The notes below the pieces were generated by a model. It was not told where the DNA came from and did no database searches. It saw only the letters and a list, made by a program, of their open reading frames with translations. Of a DNA stretch of 64,000 nt, positions 1 to 8,133 are shown piece after piece (the stretch's first letter is position 1; the number at the start of each line of letters is the position of its first letter). The DNA is from JAKFWF01 sp963732635 (GTDB lineage: Bacteria > Pseudomonadota > Alphaproteobacteria > Rhizobiales > Hyphomicrobiaceae), in contig CAVTAL010000003.1 in NCBI GenBank assembly GCA_963732635.1, positions 181,451-245,450 on the forward strand, given 5' to 3'. The translations under genes and the position numbers were made by a program.

Positions 1-564
1 CTCGCCCGGCGCCAGATCTCGCTGCACCACACAGCCGCCGACATGGACGAAGGCATATCCGTCGCCTTCCAGTCGCTGCATGACGAAGCCTTCGCCACCG
101 AACAGACCGGTCATGATCTTGCGCTGGAAGTGGATGCCGATCGAAACGCCCTTGGCGGCGCACAGAAAGGCGTCTTTCTGTGCGATCAACGTGCCGCCGA
201 CATCACTGAGTTTGAAGGGAATAATCGACCCAGGATAAGGCGAGGCGAATGAGACGTGCGCCTTGCCGCGGCCCTGGTGGGTGAACACGGTCATGAAAAG
301 GCTTTCGCCGGTCAGGATGCGCTTGCCGGCTTGCGCGAGCTTGCCGAAGAATCCGGTTTGAGGCTGCGAGCCGTCACCAAAGATGGTGTCCATGTGGACG
401 CTGGCATCCTTGAACATCATCGAGCCGGCTTCCGCGATCGCGCTCTCACCCGGATCAAGCTCGATCTCGACAAACTGCATCTCCTGGCCGTGGATCTTGA
501 AGTCGATATCGTCGGCGCCGCCGCTGGGCCCGCGTCTGCCGATGATGGTTGGTACGGAACCCAT
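1..564 (-). CDS. AIM24 / TIGR00266 family protein, C-terminus cut by window edge
   Basis: The reverse strand from ATG 564 is open to the window edge (188 codons, 3' end missing). The translation carries the hallmarks of the AIM24/TIGR00266 family: an early stretch FVEIELDPGESAIAEAGSMM, then GESLFMTVFTHQG, FASPYPGSIIPFKL, an AQKDAFLCAAKGVSIGI stretch, and the GLFGGEGFVMQRLEGDG glycine-rich block. A GGAGG Shine-Dalgarno lies about 9 nt before the ATG. Members are soluble beta-solenoid proteins. The mitochondrial relative AIM24 affects inner-membrane organisation, but the bacterial role is unknown. Family assignment is confident; function is not. Confidence 0.85.
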   Translation of the reverse strand, partial: MGSVPTIIGRRGPSGGADDIDFKIHGQEMQFVEIELDPGESAIAEAGSMMFKDASVHMDTIFGDGSQPQTGFFGKLAQAGKRILTGESLFMTVFTHQGRGKAHVSFASPYPGSIIPFKLSDVGGTLIAQKDAFLCAAKGVSIGIHFQRKIMTGLFGGEGFVMQRLEGDGYAFVHVGGCVVQRDLAPGE

Positions 565-647
565 AGGTATAGCCTCCGATGGCTGTGGTTGGTTGGGATG
601 TCGCAACGGGTTTGGCCGACGGATCGTAGGTGTGGTCACGAGCGGGT

Positions 648-929
648 TTAGTCCCCGTCGCCGCCGCCAGCATCGCTGGTGTCGGGGACACTTATGCCAC
701 CGGTGGTCCCGTCAGCATAAAATCCAGCATCCTTGCTGCGAATTGGCAAAGGCAGACCCATTAGCCAGCGCAGAACGGCCCAGATGCCGATGATGCCGAC
801 GATTAGAAGGAAACTCTCGGCGTGGTCGAGGCGGATCCAGCGAGTCGGGCTGCCGCGGTTTGTCTGGGGAACAAAGCATGCGGCCAGCAAGACCAGAATT
901 GCGCTCGCCAGAATTGCTTCCTTGAGCAT
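648..929 (-). CDS. small membrane protein, hypothetical
   Basis: A 93-residue frame starting at ATG 929. It has two hydrophobic segments, roughly residues 4-18 (ending LAACF) and 37-55 (LLIVGIIGIWAVLRWL), and a polar, glycine/aspartate-rich C-terminus. The frame can be extended upstream to 1040, but the extra 37 residues are arginine-rich and hydrophilic and would bury the first hydrophobic segment, so the shorter start is preferred. I recognise no family. It lies behind the AIM24-type gene's promoter on the same strand, with about 80 bp between them. Confidence 0.5.
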   Translation of the reverse strand: MLKEAILASAILVLLAACFVPQTNRGSPTRWIRLDHAESFLLIVGIIGIWAVLRWLMGLPLPIRSKDAGFYADGTTGGISVPDTSDAGGGDGD

Positions 930-1148
930 GCGGATATGGCCGCGCCGCCATCGCGAGACAGGTGGGCAATTCGGGGATGGCGTGCGGCCCGGGGCACGAG
1001 CAACCAGCTTGCGGTGTCCGAAAGTCATGGTCCTGACCATAGCTGAGGGCGGTTATGAAACCGTAAGCCGCATGCCTCAATTGGCTCGGGCGTGCGGGCA
1101 AACCGGGTTTTCCCCAGGCGATGGACCTGCAACCCTTGCTGACGGCAA

Positions 1149-1967
1149 GTGAGGCGGATTAGCTCGGCTGTGAGTGCTCGCGTGCGAATCCCCCGTGAAA
1201 ACCGTCCCGTGATCTGGATCGTTATATTGATGACCCTGGCGACCGTCGCCGCGATCACGTTCGTGATGGCGCCGCGCATGGCGGAAGGTCGTGTGGTGTT
1301 CAACGTCACTCCGGATCGCCCGTGTCCATTCGGCTATCGAATGGGTTGGATCGCAGTGCGCACGCGCGACACCCGGGCGGTGGTTGCGGCGCTCGGCCTC
1401 GAAATACCGCAGTCGGCAAATTGGCGCACCGGTATTGGCAGCGTCTACGATCACGGCTTGGGTGAATCTCACGTGTTTGTAACGCCGCCGGTCAATGGCT
1501 GGACGTTCGTGATTGGCTTGGCGCTGCCCCATCCGGTCGGGGCTGCATTCTTCGACAAGTGCATGCCGCTGCTGATGGGGCTCGGCGAACGCTTCGTCGA
1601 AGTCCAGTATTACCTAGCCTATCCGCCGATCGACCTGTTCGCCTGGGTGCGCATTATCGATGGCAAAGTGCAGCGGGCATTTGCCATTGGTGACGAGGGC
1701 GTGATCCTCAGCCAGGGCAAAACCACCAAGGACGAGCGGACGCTTGGCTTGAAGCTGTTCGAATTGCGGGGCGTCAAGGGCCGCAAGGGCGATGCAGGGG
1801 GCGCGCTGATCCTGCATCCGACCGAGGAGCACGTGATGCGATTGGCAGGTCGCTGGAGCATCGATCCGGTCAATATCGAAAAGGCGCCGAAGGGCGAACC
1901 CGCCGTCGGTGTCATCGGGGTGGCGCCGGCCGCATGGCGACCGGAGCGTCAACGCAAGGCGGCGTGA
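1149..1967 (+). CDS. conserved hypothetical protein with one N-terminal membrane anchor
   Basis: A 272-residue frame opening at GTG 1149 (another GTG lies at 1170). Residues about 21-40 (VIWIVILMTLATVAAITFVM) form a single membrane segment after a basic N-terminus, so the rest is probably periplasmic. The body is soluble with no catalytic motif I recognise. Codon use is typical of the surrounding chromosome, with GC-rich third positions. Nothing nearby suggests a function. Confidence 0.65.
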   Translation: MRRISSAVSARVRIPRENRPVIWIVILMTLATVAAITFVMAPRMAEGRVVFNVTPDRPCPFGYRMGWIAVRTRDTRAVVAALGLEIPQSANWRTGIGSVYDHGLGESHVFVTPPVNGWTFVIGLALPHPVGAAFFDKCMPLLMGLGERFVEVQYYLAYPPIDLFAWVRIIDGKVQRAFAIGDEGVILSQGKTTKDERTLGLKLFELRGVKGRKGDAGGALILHPTEEHVMRLAGRWSIDPVNIEKAPKGEPAVGVIGVAPAAWRPERQRKAA

Positions 1968-1969
1968 TC

Positions 1970-2419
1970 TCAGGCCGCTTGAGCGATGCGGATTTCGAGT
2001 GGGATCCGGCGGCTTTGTGGGGCCGGGAGCTGGAATAACTTCGCGGATTTTTGCGTCTTAACGGCACGGGCAGCGGTGATGCTGTTCGTCGATATGTGCA
2101 ACTTGCTGCGTTTGCGGTTACTGCCGGTCGACTTTGGAATGGCCTTTGCGTTGGGCTGGGGCGGACACGTCGTGCGCGGGATGCGGCCGACCTTGGTGTT
2201 GAGATGCGCCACACTCGCCAGCCGCGTCGACAGCTGAAAATCGACCGGCGGCACGAATCGATGAACAAAGCCCGCAACAGCGGGCGCATATGTCGTCGGT
2301 ACAGCCATCGCGGCGATTGTCGGCAGTGGTACGGCCATGGCTGGGCGCGTATCAAATAGCCATGCGCGCAACCGCGATAAACGCAGCAATATTACGGAAA
2401 GCATCGCCAAGTTCCCCAC
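1970..2419 (-). CDS. hypothetical basic protein
   Basis: A 149-codon frame convergent with the preceding gene, their stops 3 bp apart. The central part has plausible GC-biased third positions; the protein is basic (pI clearly high) and lysine/arginine-rich after residue 90. An internal ATG gives a shorter version starting MAVPLPTIAAMAVP. No domain is recognised and no good Shine-Dalgarno is visible at the outer start. It could be a chance frame. Confidence 0.35.
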   Translation of the reverse strand: MGNLAMLSVILLRLSRLRAWLFDTRPAMAVPLPTIAAMAVPTTYAPAVAGFVHRFVPPVDFQLSTRLASVAHLNTKVGRIPRTTCPPQPNAKAIPKSTGSNRKRSKLHISTNSITAARAVKTQKSAKLFQLPAPQSRRIPLEIRIAQAA

Positions 2420-2612
2420 AAACGAGCGACATTCAGACTATGAACGACAATGACAGCCGAGGCTTACGTATGGGTTAATCGGTGATCCAAAATGATCGAA
2501 AATCGCATGCCGATGCGGAATGCTGCTTCAATCAAGGCGCGACGGATGCTGTGGCGGGGGCGGAGACAGCCTGTTTTGGATCGGGAAATCCAATAGGAGC
2601 CATGATCGCAAC

Positions 2613-3287
2613 ATGAGCCGACTTCGCATGGTGTTCGATCTCGACGACACGCTTTACCCAGAACGGGATTTCGCCGTCTCGGCATTTGGCGCGGCGGCGG
2701 AGTGGGCGCGCACCGCTCTGGGCGTCGCGGGGCTTGCCGACGACATGACCCAGCTGCTGGACGACGGCCACCTCGGACGGCTATTTACCCTGGTTCTGGA
2801 GCGGCGTGGGATCGATCCGGTGCACGGAGCGGATCTGATTGAGGCGTATCGCCAGCATGAGCCCATGCAACTCGATCTTTACCCCGATGCTGAATTAGCA
2901 CTGAGCCACTTTTCCGGGCTAGGCCCGCTCGGCCTGATCACCGACGGCACGCCTGCGGTGCAGCGGGCGAAGGTGCGCGCGTTGGGCATTGCCAATCGCT
3001 TTCATCATATTGTCTACACCCACGAACTGGGCGGCCGGGACTTCGCCAAACCACACGCAAGTTCATTTGAGGCGATGCGTGCGGCGCTGGGGGAGCCGGG
3101 CGACAGGTTCGTCTACATCGGTGACAATCCGTCGAAGGATTTCGTCAGCCCAAATCGTATGGGCTGGACAACGGTGCAGGTGGTGCGGCCGCAACGCATC
3201 CACGCCAATGCCAAGACCGCCGACGGCGGCGCGGCGCATCATGTCGTCGCGTCGCTTGAGGCGTTGCCGGAATTGCTCAAAGTCTGA
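2613..3287 (+). CDS. HAD-superfamily hydrolase (subfamily IA-like)
   Basis: A 224-residue protein with all HAD motifs: motif I FDLDDTLYPE near residue 7 (nucleophile Asp and the +2 Asp), motif II as GLITDG, the motif III lysine in FAKPHASSFEAM, and motif IV YIGDNPSKDF. The helical cap inserted between motifs I and II fits phosphatases acting on small phospho-metabolites. ATG 2613 is preferred over the longer frame from 2520 because motif I must lie near the N-terminus and AGGAG lies at 2596-2600. The substrate cannot be inferred. The 3' end overlaps the convergent DUF983 gene by 49 bp. Confidence 0.85.
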   Translation: MSRLRMVFDLDDTLYPERDFAVSAFGAAAEWARTALGVAGLADDMTQLLDDGHLGRLFTLVLERRGIDPVHGADLIEAYRQHEPMQLDLYPDAELALSHFSGLGPLGLITDGTPAVQRAKVRALGIANRFHHIVYTHELGGRDFAKPHASSFEAMRAALGEPGDRFVYIGDNPSKDFVSPNRMGWTTVQVVRPQRIHANAKTADGGAAHHVVASLEALPELLKV

Positions 3288-3751
3288 TCTATGCGGATTT
3301 TGCCGGCGACCGGCTCAGGCTGCGGGTCGGCTGGGTCGGCGCCGGCACCGAAACCGTGCATCCGCAGTGCCCATTGGAGGCCAACGAAGCCGCCCTTCGC
3401 CACTGGCAGCAGCGCCAGGCACATGATGACCGTAACTGGCATCCAGATCGATAGTGTCAGCCACAGCGGCGGCGCCCAGGTCTGCTCCATGGTGAGCACG
3501 CCGCCGACCACGATGTGACAGACGATCAGCATGACCGCCCACGGCGGCGCGTCGTCGGTGCGGTTGTGGTGCAGTTCCTCGCCACAAGAAGGGCACGAGT
3601 TCGCGACCTTCAGGTAGGCGCGAAAAATCCGGCCGGTGCCACACTTCGGGCACTTGCCTTTCAAGCCGTTGAGTACGGCAGGGCCGATGTCGCGCGGGGC
3701 GTCGGCGTCGGGCTTGGCGGGCGAGGCGAGGGTGATGGGCATGGCGATCAT
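3239..3751 (-). CDS. DUF983 family membrane protein
   Basis: A 170-residue protein with a CPKCGTGRIF and CPSCGEELHHNRTDDAPPW pair, the zinc-ribbon-like four-cysteine signature of DUF983 (COG5349), followed by two hydrophobic segments (AVMLIVCHIVVGGVL and LTLSIWMPVTVIMCLALLPV). In many alphaproteobacteria this gene sits in the cytochrome c oxidase cluster beside SURF1; here SURF1 is about 28 kb away. ATG 3742 is an alternative start. Its C-terminal tail overlaps the convergent HAD gene by 49 bp. Confidence 0.85.
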   Translation of the reverse strand: MIAMPITLASPAKPDADAPRDIGPAVLNGLKGKCPKCGTGRIFRAYLKVANSCPSCGEELHHNRTDDAPPWAVMLIVCHIVVGGVLTMEQTWAPPLWLTLSIWMPVTVIMCLALLPVAKGGFVGLQWALRMHGFGAGADPADPQPEPVAGKIRIDQTLSNSGNASSDATT

Positions 3752-3809
3752 GTCCCATCTGTCAATGATGCGAAGTCAAGAGTGGCCGGCGGTCGTCAGC
3801 GTCGCAGGC

Positions 3810-4028
3810 TTACACCCGATGTTGACCAATATGGGTGCCCCGTCCGGTGACGGCCTTGTCCAGGTAGCTCAGCGGGCGCCACAGGTAGTAGAGCGCTTGG
3901 CCGGCTGGCGTTGCCGGGTAGATCACGTAGGTCTGCTTGTCCTTCGCCCATTCCTGTGCGTTCGCGGCGCGAAAGTATGAGTACGAACTGGCGTAGAGGA
4001 TGATGAGCGCGATGAGTAGTTTTTTCAC
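3810..4028 (-). CDS. small secreted or membrane-anchored hypothetical protein
   Basis: A 72-residue frame from GTG 4028. Residues 1-24 (MKKLLIALIILYASSYSYF then AANA) form a classical signal peptide or anchor, with a possible cleavage at ANA-QE. The remainder is short and tyrosine-rich (YVIYPATPAGQALYYLW). It follows gap on the same strand and is separated from it by a strong hairpin, so it may be expressed separately or by read-through. No family is recognised. Confidence 0.6.
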   Translation of the reverse strand: MKKLLIALIILYASSYSYFRAANAQEWAKDKQTYVIYPATPAGQALYYLWRPLSYLDKAVTGRGTHIGQHRV

Positions 4029-4048
4029 GAGGAGGCCTCATTGCGGAA

Positions 4049-4081
4049 ATTTCGCCGAGGGCCCCGCTCCCCTCGGCGAAA
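4049..4081 (-). terminator. hairpin downstream of gap
   Basis: An inverted repeat with 12-bp perfect arms (TTTCGCCGAGGG and its complement) and an 8-nt loop, lying 12 bp past the gap stop codon. On the minus strand it is followed only by a weak AATTTCC tract, so termination may be partial. Confidence 0.6.
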
Positions 4082-4092
4082 ATGTAGCAGGC

Positions 4093-5100
4093 TTACAGCA
4101 GCTTGCCCATGGCAACGGCGGTGTCGCTCATGCGGTTTGAGAAGCCCCACTCGTTGTCGTACCAGGACAGCACCGACACCAGCGTGCCGTCCATCACCTT
4201 GGTCTGGTCCATGTGGAAGATCGACGAGTGGCTGTCGTGGTTGAAGTCGATCGAGACGTTCGGCGCCGTGGTGTAGCCGAGAATGCCCTTCATCGGACCG
4301 TCGGCCGCGGCCTTGATGGCGGCGTTGACTTCGGCAACCGTGGTCTTCTTCTTCGAAATGAACTTCAGGTCGACCACCGAGACATTCGGCGTCGGTACGC
4401 GCATTGCAAATCCGTCGAGGCGGCCGTTGAGTTCCGGCAGAACCAGGCCGACGGCCTTGGCGGCGCCGGTCGAGGTCGGGATCATCGAAAGCGCGGCGGC
4501 GCGGCCGCGATAGAGGTCCTTGTGCATGGTGTCGAGCGTCGGCTGGTCGCCGGTGTAGGCATGGATCGTCGTCATCATGCCCTTCTCGATGCCGAACATG
4601 TCGTTCAGCACCTTGGCGACCGGCGACAGGCAGTTCGTCGTGCACGAGGCGTTCGAGACCACGATGTGGTCCTTGGTCAGCTTGTCGTGGTTGACGCCAT
4701 AGACGACCGTGAGGTCGGCGCCGTCGGCCGGAGCGGAGACGAGCACGCGTTTGGCGCCAGCGGTGATGTGCGCCATCGCCTTGTCCTTGGCGGTAAAGAT
4801 GCCGGTGCACTCGAGCGCGATATCGACGCCCATGGCCTTGTGCGGCAACTTGGCCGGATCGCGCTCGGCGGTGACCTTGATCGGGCCGCGGCCGACGTTG
4901 ATGGTGTCGCCCTCGACCGTCACCTTGTGCGGAAATCGGCCGTGCACGCTGTCGAAGCGCAGCAGGTGGGCGTTGGTCTCGACCGGGCCCAGATCGTTGA
5001 TAGCGACAACCTCGATGTCCTTGCGACCCGATTCGATGATCGCGCGCAGCACGTTGCGGCCGATGCGGCCAAATCCATTGATTGCGACTTTCACGGCCAT
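4093..5100 (-). CDS. gap: glyceraldehyde-3-phosphate dehydrogenase, type I
   Basis: A 335-residue enzyme converting glyceraldehyde 3-phosphate, NAD+ and phosphate to 1,3-bisphosphoglycerate in glycolysis/gluconeogenesis. The N-terminus VAINGFGRIGRNVLRA is the NAD-binding Rossmann motif, SNASCTTNCLSPVAKV contains the catalytic cysteine, and a catalytic histidine is visible in MTTIHAYTGDQ. The C-terminal SWYDNEWGFSNRM block is conserved. Length is normal. GAGGAA lies 6 nt before ATG 5100. The 300 bp upstream hold no gene, so the promoter is there. Confidence 0.98.
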   Translation of the reverse strand: MAVKVAINGFGRIGRNVLRAIIESGRKDIEVVAINDLGPVETNAHLLRFDSVHGRFPHKVTVEGDTINVGRGPIKVTAERDPAKLPHKAMGVDIALECTGIFTAKDKAMAHITAGAKRVLVSAPADGADLTVVYGVNHDKLTKDHIVVSNASCTTNCLSPVAKVLNDMFGIEKGMMTTIHAYTGDQPTLDTMHKDLYRGRAAALSMIPTSTGAAKAVGLVLPELNGRLDGFAMRVPTPNVSVVDLKFISKKKTTVAEVNAAIKAAADGPMKGILGYTTAPNVSIDFNHDSHSSIFHMDQTKVMDGTLVSVLSWYDNEWGFSNRMSDTAVAMGKLL

Positions 5101-5404
5101 GTGATGTTCCTCGGGTTCAAGAGTTCAAGAGAACTTGGGCTCAGCAACCGGAAAAGAGCCTTCCTGCAAATGAGGCGCGGCTGCTGTTGCGCGTACTGCG
5201 GGTTATGCTATCGGCCGGGCGCAGCGTCAACGGCGCAGCGCAACCGTGCCTGTGGGACACCGCCGCAGGGTAAAAGTATGATGTCAATGCAAGCGTTAGG
5301 TTGACGTACGCTGATATCGGCACATATCGTTTTGCGAGATTTTGAACTGAAGTCCGTTCCGCATGTCGTACTGTCGGGAGGTCTGACGCGGGAAAGGTCC
5401 AGCG
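5101..5404. other. intergenic, divergent promoter region
   Basis: About 300 bp between gap and the small coiled-coil gene, which point away from each other. No credible ORF, RNA or repeat is seen; it presumably carries both promoters. Confidence 0.5.
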
Positions 5405-5647
5405 ATGACACAGAAGACCAAGCCGACGGCTAAGCGCGGGGCGATCGCCCAGAAGCCGGCGAAATTGAAGGCCGCGGGCGGTAAGGCTACATTGGCGCGC
5501 CTTGAGGCTGACAATTCGGCACTGGCCGGTCGTCTTGCTGTGGCCGAGCAGCAGATCGCGCTGCTGGAGCGCCAGCGAGACGAGGCGCTGAATCGCATCG
5601 CTTGGGTGATTGATTCGATCAATAGCTTGGCGGAAAGCGTGCGCTGA
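5405..5647 (+). CDS. small coiled-coil protein, hypothetical
   Basis: An 80-residue protein with a lysine/alanine-rich first 30 residues and then a heptad-like stretch (LARLEADNSALAGRLAVAEQQIALLERQRDEALNRI), indicating a coiled coil over roughly residues 30-66. It resembles the short hypothetical proteins often found beside gap in Rhizobiales. That match is from memory and no function is known. Confidence 0.7.
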   Translation: MTQKTKPTAKRGAIAQKPAKLKAAGGKATLARLEADNSALAGRLAVAEQQIALLERQRDEALNRIAWVIDSINSLAESVR

Positions 5648-5864
5648 TCGCAATGCGAAAAGCCAGGATCGTTGACGGTGGGGCAAGTTCGGCCACCAAT
5701 AGTCAAACACCGGCTTGTTCGAATTCAGTCGATCAATGAAGGCAATTGTTAAGATTGACATCCTCTAGCCAAGAGCTGTCGGAAAATTTCACCAAAGTTT
5801 AATCGACCACCGCTCAGATTGATCTCAATTATGTCGATCCATGGAGCAGTGGAAAGTGTCCCTC

Positions 5865-6122
5865 ATGCGAGTTGGCCGGTCAATTCAAGAGCGTCGACGC
5901 GCTACGCGGCATCCGGTGGATTTTGGCGCAACCCTGCTGCTCGACGACGGCACCGTGGTGCGTTGCCAGGTCAGGGATTTTTCGTCGACCGGTGCACAAC
6001 TCGTGGTGCCGAGTGTGCTCGGCATGCCCGAGGAATTCATGCTGAAGGCGCCGACTGGCCAGGCCCGGCGGGTCCGTGTTCATCGCCGTGGCATTGCTCG
6101 CCTCGGTGTGGCGTTCGTCTGA
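5865..6122 (+). CDS. PilZ domain protein
   Basis: An 85-residue single-domain protein. It carries the PilZ signature: an arginine-rich N-terminal QERRRATRHPV (the RxxxR c-di-GMP-binding switch) and, about 30 residues later, DFSSTGAQL (the D/NxSxxG motif), followed by a short beta-barrel. Such proteins act as c-di-GMP receptors. ATG 5865 has GGAAAG about 9 nt upstream; ATG 5841 would add 8 residues. A GGDEF/EAL protein elsewhere in the window (35807-39382) could feed the same second-messenger pool, but no direct link is shown. Confidence 0.85.
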   Translation: MRVGRSIQERRRATRHPVDFGATLLLDDGTVVRCQVRDFSSTGAQLVVPSVLGMPEEFMLKAPTGQARRVRVHRRGIARLGVAFV

Positions 6123-6300
6123 CTCCGTTTTGCGCGCTCGAACTCATCACGCTTGCTGCACGGGTTCGAGATATTTGATTTGGCCAACTGTGCCGCACAG
6201 CACAGCCCGACCGCAGCAGTTCTCCTAGGGTTTGGTTCAAGGGATCCACACCGGATCTCGGAAGACCAGCAAGCCGGACCCAGCCACACAGGAGAGCGTC

Positions 6301-7047
6301 ATGTTCCGCACCAGACACATCACTCTGACCGCCGCCGCCGCCGTCGCTTCGGTCGCCATGTTCGTCGCCGATGATGCCGAGGCCCGCAGCTTCGGTGGTT
6401 TCAGCCGCAGCAGTTTCTCCCGACCGGCCGCCTTCCGCGCCCCGCAGATCCGCTCGATTCAGTCTCGGGCCATCTCGCCCCGCATTGCGCCGCGCAACAA
6501 CTTCGCCGCCACCAAGCCGGTTGTCCGGTCGATCAAGCCAAAACCGGTGATTACGCAGCGGCCGATAACGAACCGGATCACGGTGCCGAGCAAGTTGGCG
6601 CAGCTCCCGAAGCCGATCATTCCCATCGTCAACAAGCCAATCCGGCCATTCGATCCCGGCCAATTGGCGGGTGGTCTGAAGCCCGCGATCCCACCGCGGA
6701 TAGGCCCGCCGACCTTGGTCAAACAGCCGCTACCGTTGCCGCCTGGACTACGTCCGATCATTCCTCCCGGCTTGCGTCCGATCGATCCGGGTGGGAACGG
6801 CGCCCCGCCGCCGAAGGGCACCAATCCGCCGCCGGCCGGCAACTACCCGCCACCGCCGCCGACCTACGGCGACATCGGCCCGGGTATCGGAAGTACCGTT
6901 ATCGGCCTCGTCGGGGCCACCATCGGCGGCACCGACGAGCCCGCAGCCACCGTCCAGGTCGATTGCTACGGCTACTATCGCAAATGGGAACAGACCGGCG
7001 ACAAGTACTGGAAACTGACCTACTACGAGTGCACCGGCCAGCTTTGA
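6301..7047 (+). CDS. secreted proline-rich hypothetical protein
   Basis: A 248-residue protein starting at ATG 6301 behind AGGAGAG. Residues 1-29 are a signal peptide (basic start, TAAAAVASVAMFVADDAEA). The mature protein is proline-rich (blocks such as PPRIGPPTLVKQPLPLPPGL) with a PPPPPTYGD patch, a short hydrophobic glycine-rich segment (GIGSTVIGLVGATIGG) and a C-terminal part with two cysteines (VDCYGYY and YYECTGQL) likely to form a disulfide. It is probably a periplasmic or surface protein. No family is recognised. Confidence 0.7.
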   Translation: MFRTRHITLTAAAAVASVAMFVADDAEARSFGGFSRSSFSRPAAFRAPQIRSIQSRAISPRIAPRNNFAATKPVVRSIKPKPVITQRPITNRITVPSKLAQLPKPIIPIVNKPIRPFDPGQLAGGLKPAIPPRIGPPTLVKQPLPLPPGLRPIIPPGLRPIDPGGNGAPPPKGTNPPPAGNYPPPPPTYGDIGPGIGSTVIGLVGATIGGTDEPAATVQVDCYGYYRKWEQTGDKYWKLTYYECTGQL

Positions 7048-7057
7048 GCATCGCAAC

Positions 7058-7091
7058 GTTCGAGAGGGCTCCGGCTCTCTCGAACTATTTT
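7058..7091 (+). terminator. rho-independent terminator
   Basis: A 12-bp stem (one G-U pair) with a TCCG tetraloop, starting GTTCGAGAG and ending CTCTCGAAC, followed by TATTTT. It lies 11 bp past the stop of the secreted proline-rich protein gene. Confidence 0.8.
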
Positions 7092-7154
7092 GTGTGAATG
7101 CGGATTGCCGGCCATCGCCACTGGATTTTTAGCCCGACGCGGCCTATGTAGGAG

Positions 7155-7312
7155 GGGCTGCGGGGTGCGTCAGGGTCCTAACATCCCCTGGGCCTATAAG
7201 ATCCGCTAGGGAGCTGTATCTGACCGGGGCCGTGGTCCCGGACACATGGCGCCCACCTTTCATAGAAGGGACTCGGCGGGATAATCTGGTCCCAACGGCC
7301 TTCGCGGCACTT
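7155..7312 (+). ncRNA. ssrS: probable 6S RNA
   Basis: This non-coding stretch lies immediately before the 5-formyltetrahydrofolate cyclo-ligase gene, where alphaproteobacterial 6S RNA is normally encoded. It contains a central hairpin (CCGGG...CCCGG around 7219-7241), then a GACACATGGCGCCCACCT-type block and a final CGGCCTTCGCGGC that I recall from alphaproteobacterial 6S RNAs. 6S RNA binds the sigma-70 holoenzyme and is a template for product RNAs. Ends are approximate: I could not build a convincing closing stem by eye. A covariance-model search would settle it. Confidence 0.55.
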
Positions 7313-7341
7313 TAATTTCTCTAGCCTTCACCCGGACGCTC

Positions 7342-7932
7342 GTGACCATGACGATCGACAAGGCTGCGTTGCGCAAGGGCATGATCGACTTGCGCGAGGC
7401 GATGACGCCCGAGGTTCGGTCGCATGCAGCCGGTACGGTTGCAGCCCATGCCGAGGCGCTGCTGGCTACTCGGCCGGAGGTCGCGGCGCCAGTGGTCTCC
7501 ACCTATTGGGCGATCGGCCCCGAAATCGATCCGGTATCGCTTGAGGCAGCTCTCGTCGCGCGTGGCGCGTCGCTCGCACTGCCGGTGATGGTGGGCAAGG
7601 GCAAGCCGCTGGTATTTCGCCGCTATGCTCATGGTGACAAGGTTGCGGCTCGCACCTGGGGCATCCACGAGCCGCTCGCATCGGCGGAAGTGGTGAAGCC
7701 CGACATCCTGCTGGTGCCGCTGCTCGCCGCCGATATGACAGGCGCACGCCTTGGCTACGGTGGTGGTTTCTACGACCGCACATTGAAGGAGTTGCGCGCG
7801 GCCAAGACCATCGCGGCCGTCGGGCTTTGCTACGATGAACAGATCGTCGACGCGGTGCCCTACCTGCACTACGACGAATTCCTCGACTGGCTGCTGACGC
7901 CGACCGGCGTCACCAAGTGCCTGGACGTCTGA
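7342..7932 (+). CDS. 5-formyltetrahydrofolate cyclo-ligase
   Basis: A 196-residue enzyme converting 5-formyl-THF and ATP to 5,10-methenyl-THF in folate one-carbon metabolism. Diagnostic blocks are YWAIGPEIDP (substrate region), DILLVPLLAADMTGARLGYGGGFYDR (the family's glycine-rich ATP/Mg site) and the C-terminal VGLCYDEQIVDAVPY. GTG 7342 and ATG 7348 are both possible starts. Its position directly after the 6S RNA-like segment is the usual alphaproteobacterial arrangement, and co-transcription is likely. Confidence 0.93.
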   Translation: MTMTIDKAALRKGMIDLREAMTPEVRSHAAGTVAAHAEALLATRPEVAAPVVSTYWAIGPEIDPVSLEAALVARGASLALPVMVGKGKPLVFRRYAHGDKVAARTWGIHEPLASAEVVKPDILLVPLLAADMTGARLGYGGGFYDRTLKELRAAKTIAAVGLCYDEQIVDAVPYLHYDEFLDWLLTPTGVTKCLDV

Positions 7933-8133
7933 ACCGAGCTGACCTGCATAAAGTTGCTTTCGCGATGGTGCGCGAATCCGGCGCGCCGAGCCGCGCAGAC
8001 GATTTCGGTGGCGCTGGCGATGGCTTGACGTCCGGCGAATATCACACGCAGCAGCCCAGGCCAAAGAGCCATGGACGGCACGCGAAGCGTGCGCGACAGT
8101 AGGCCAAAGCCATATCACCCTGATGGAAACCCC

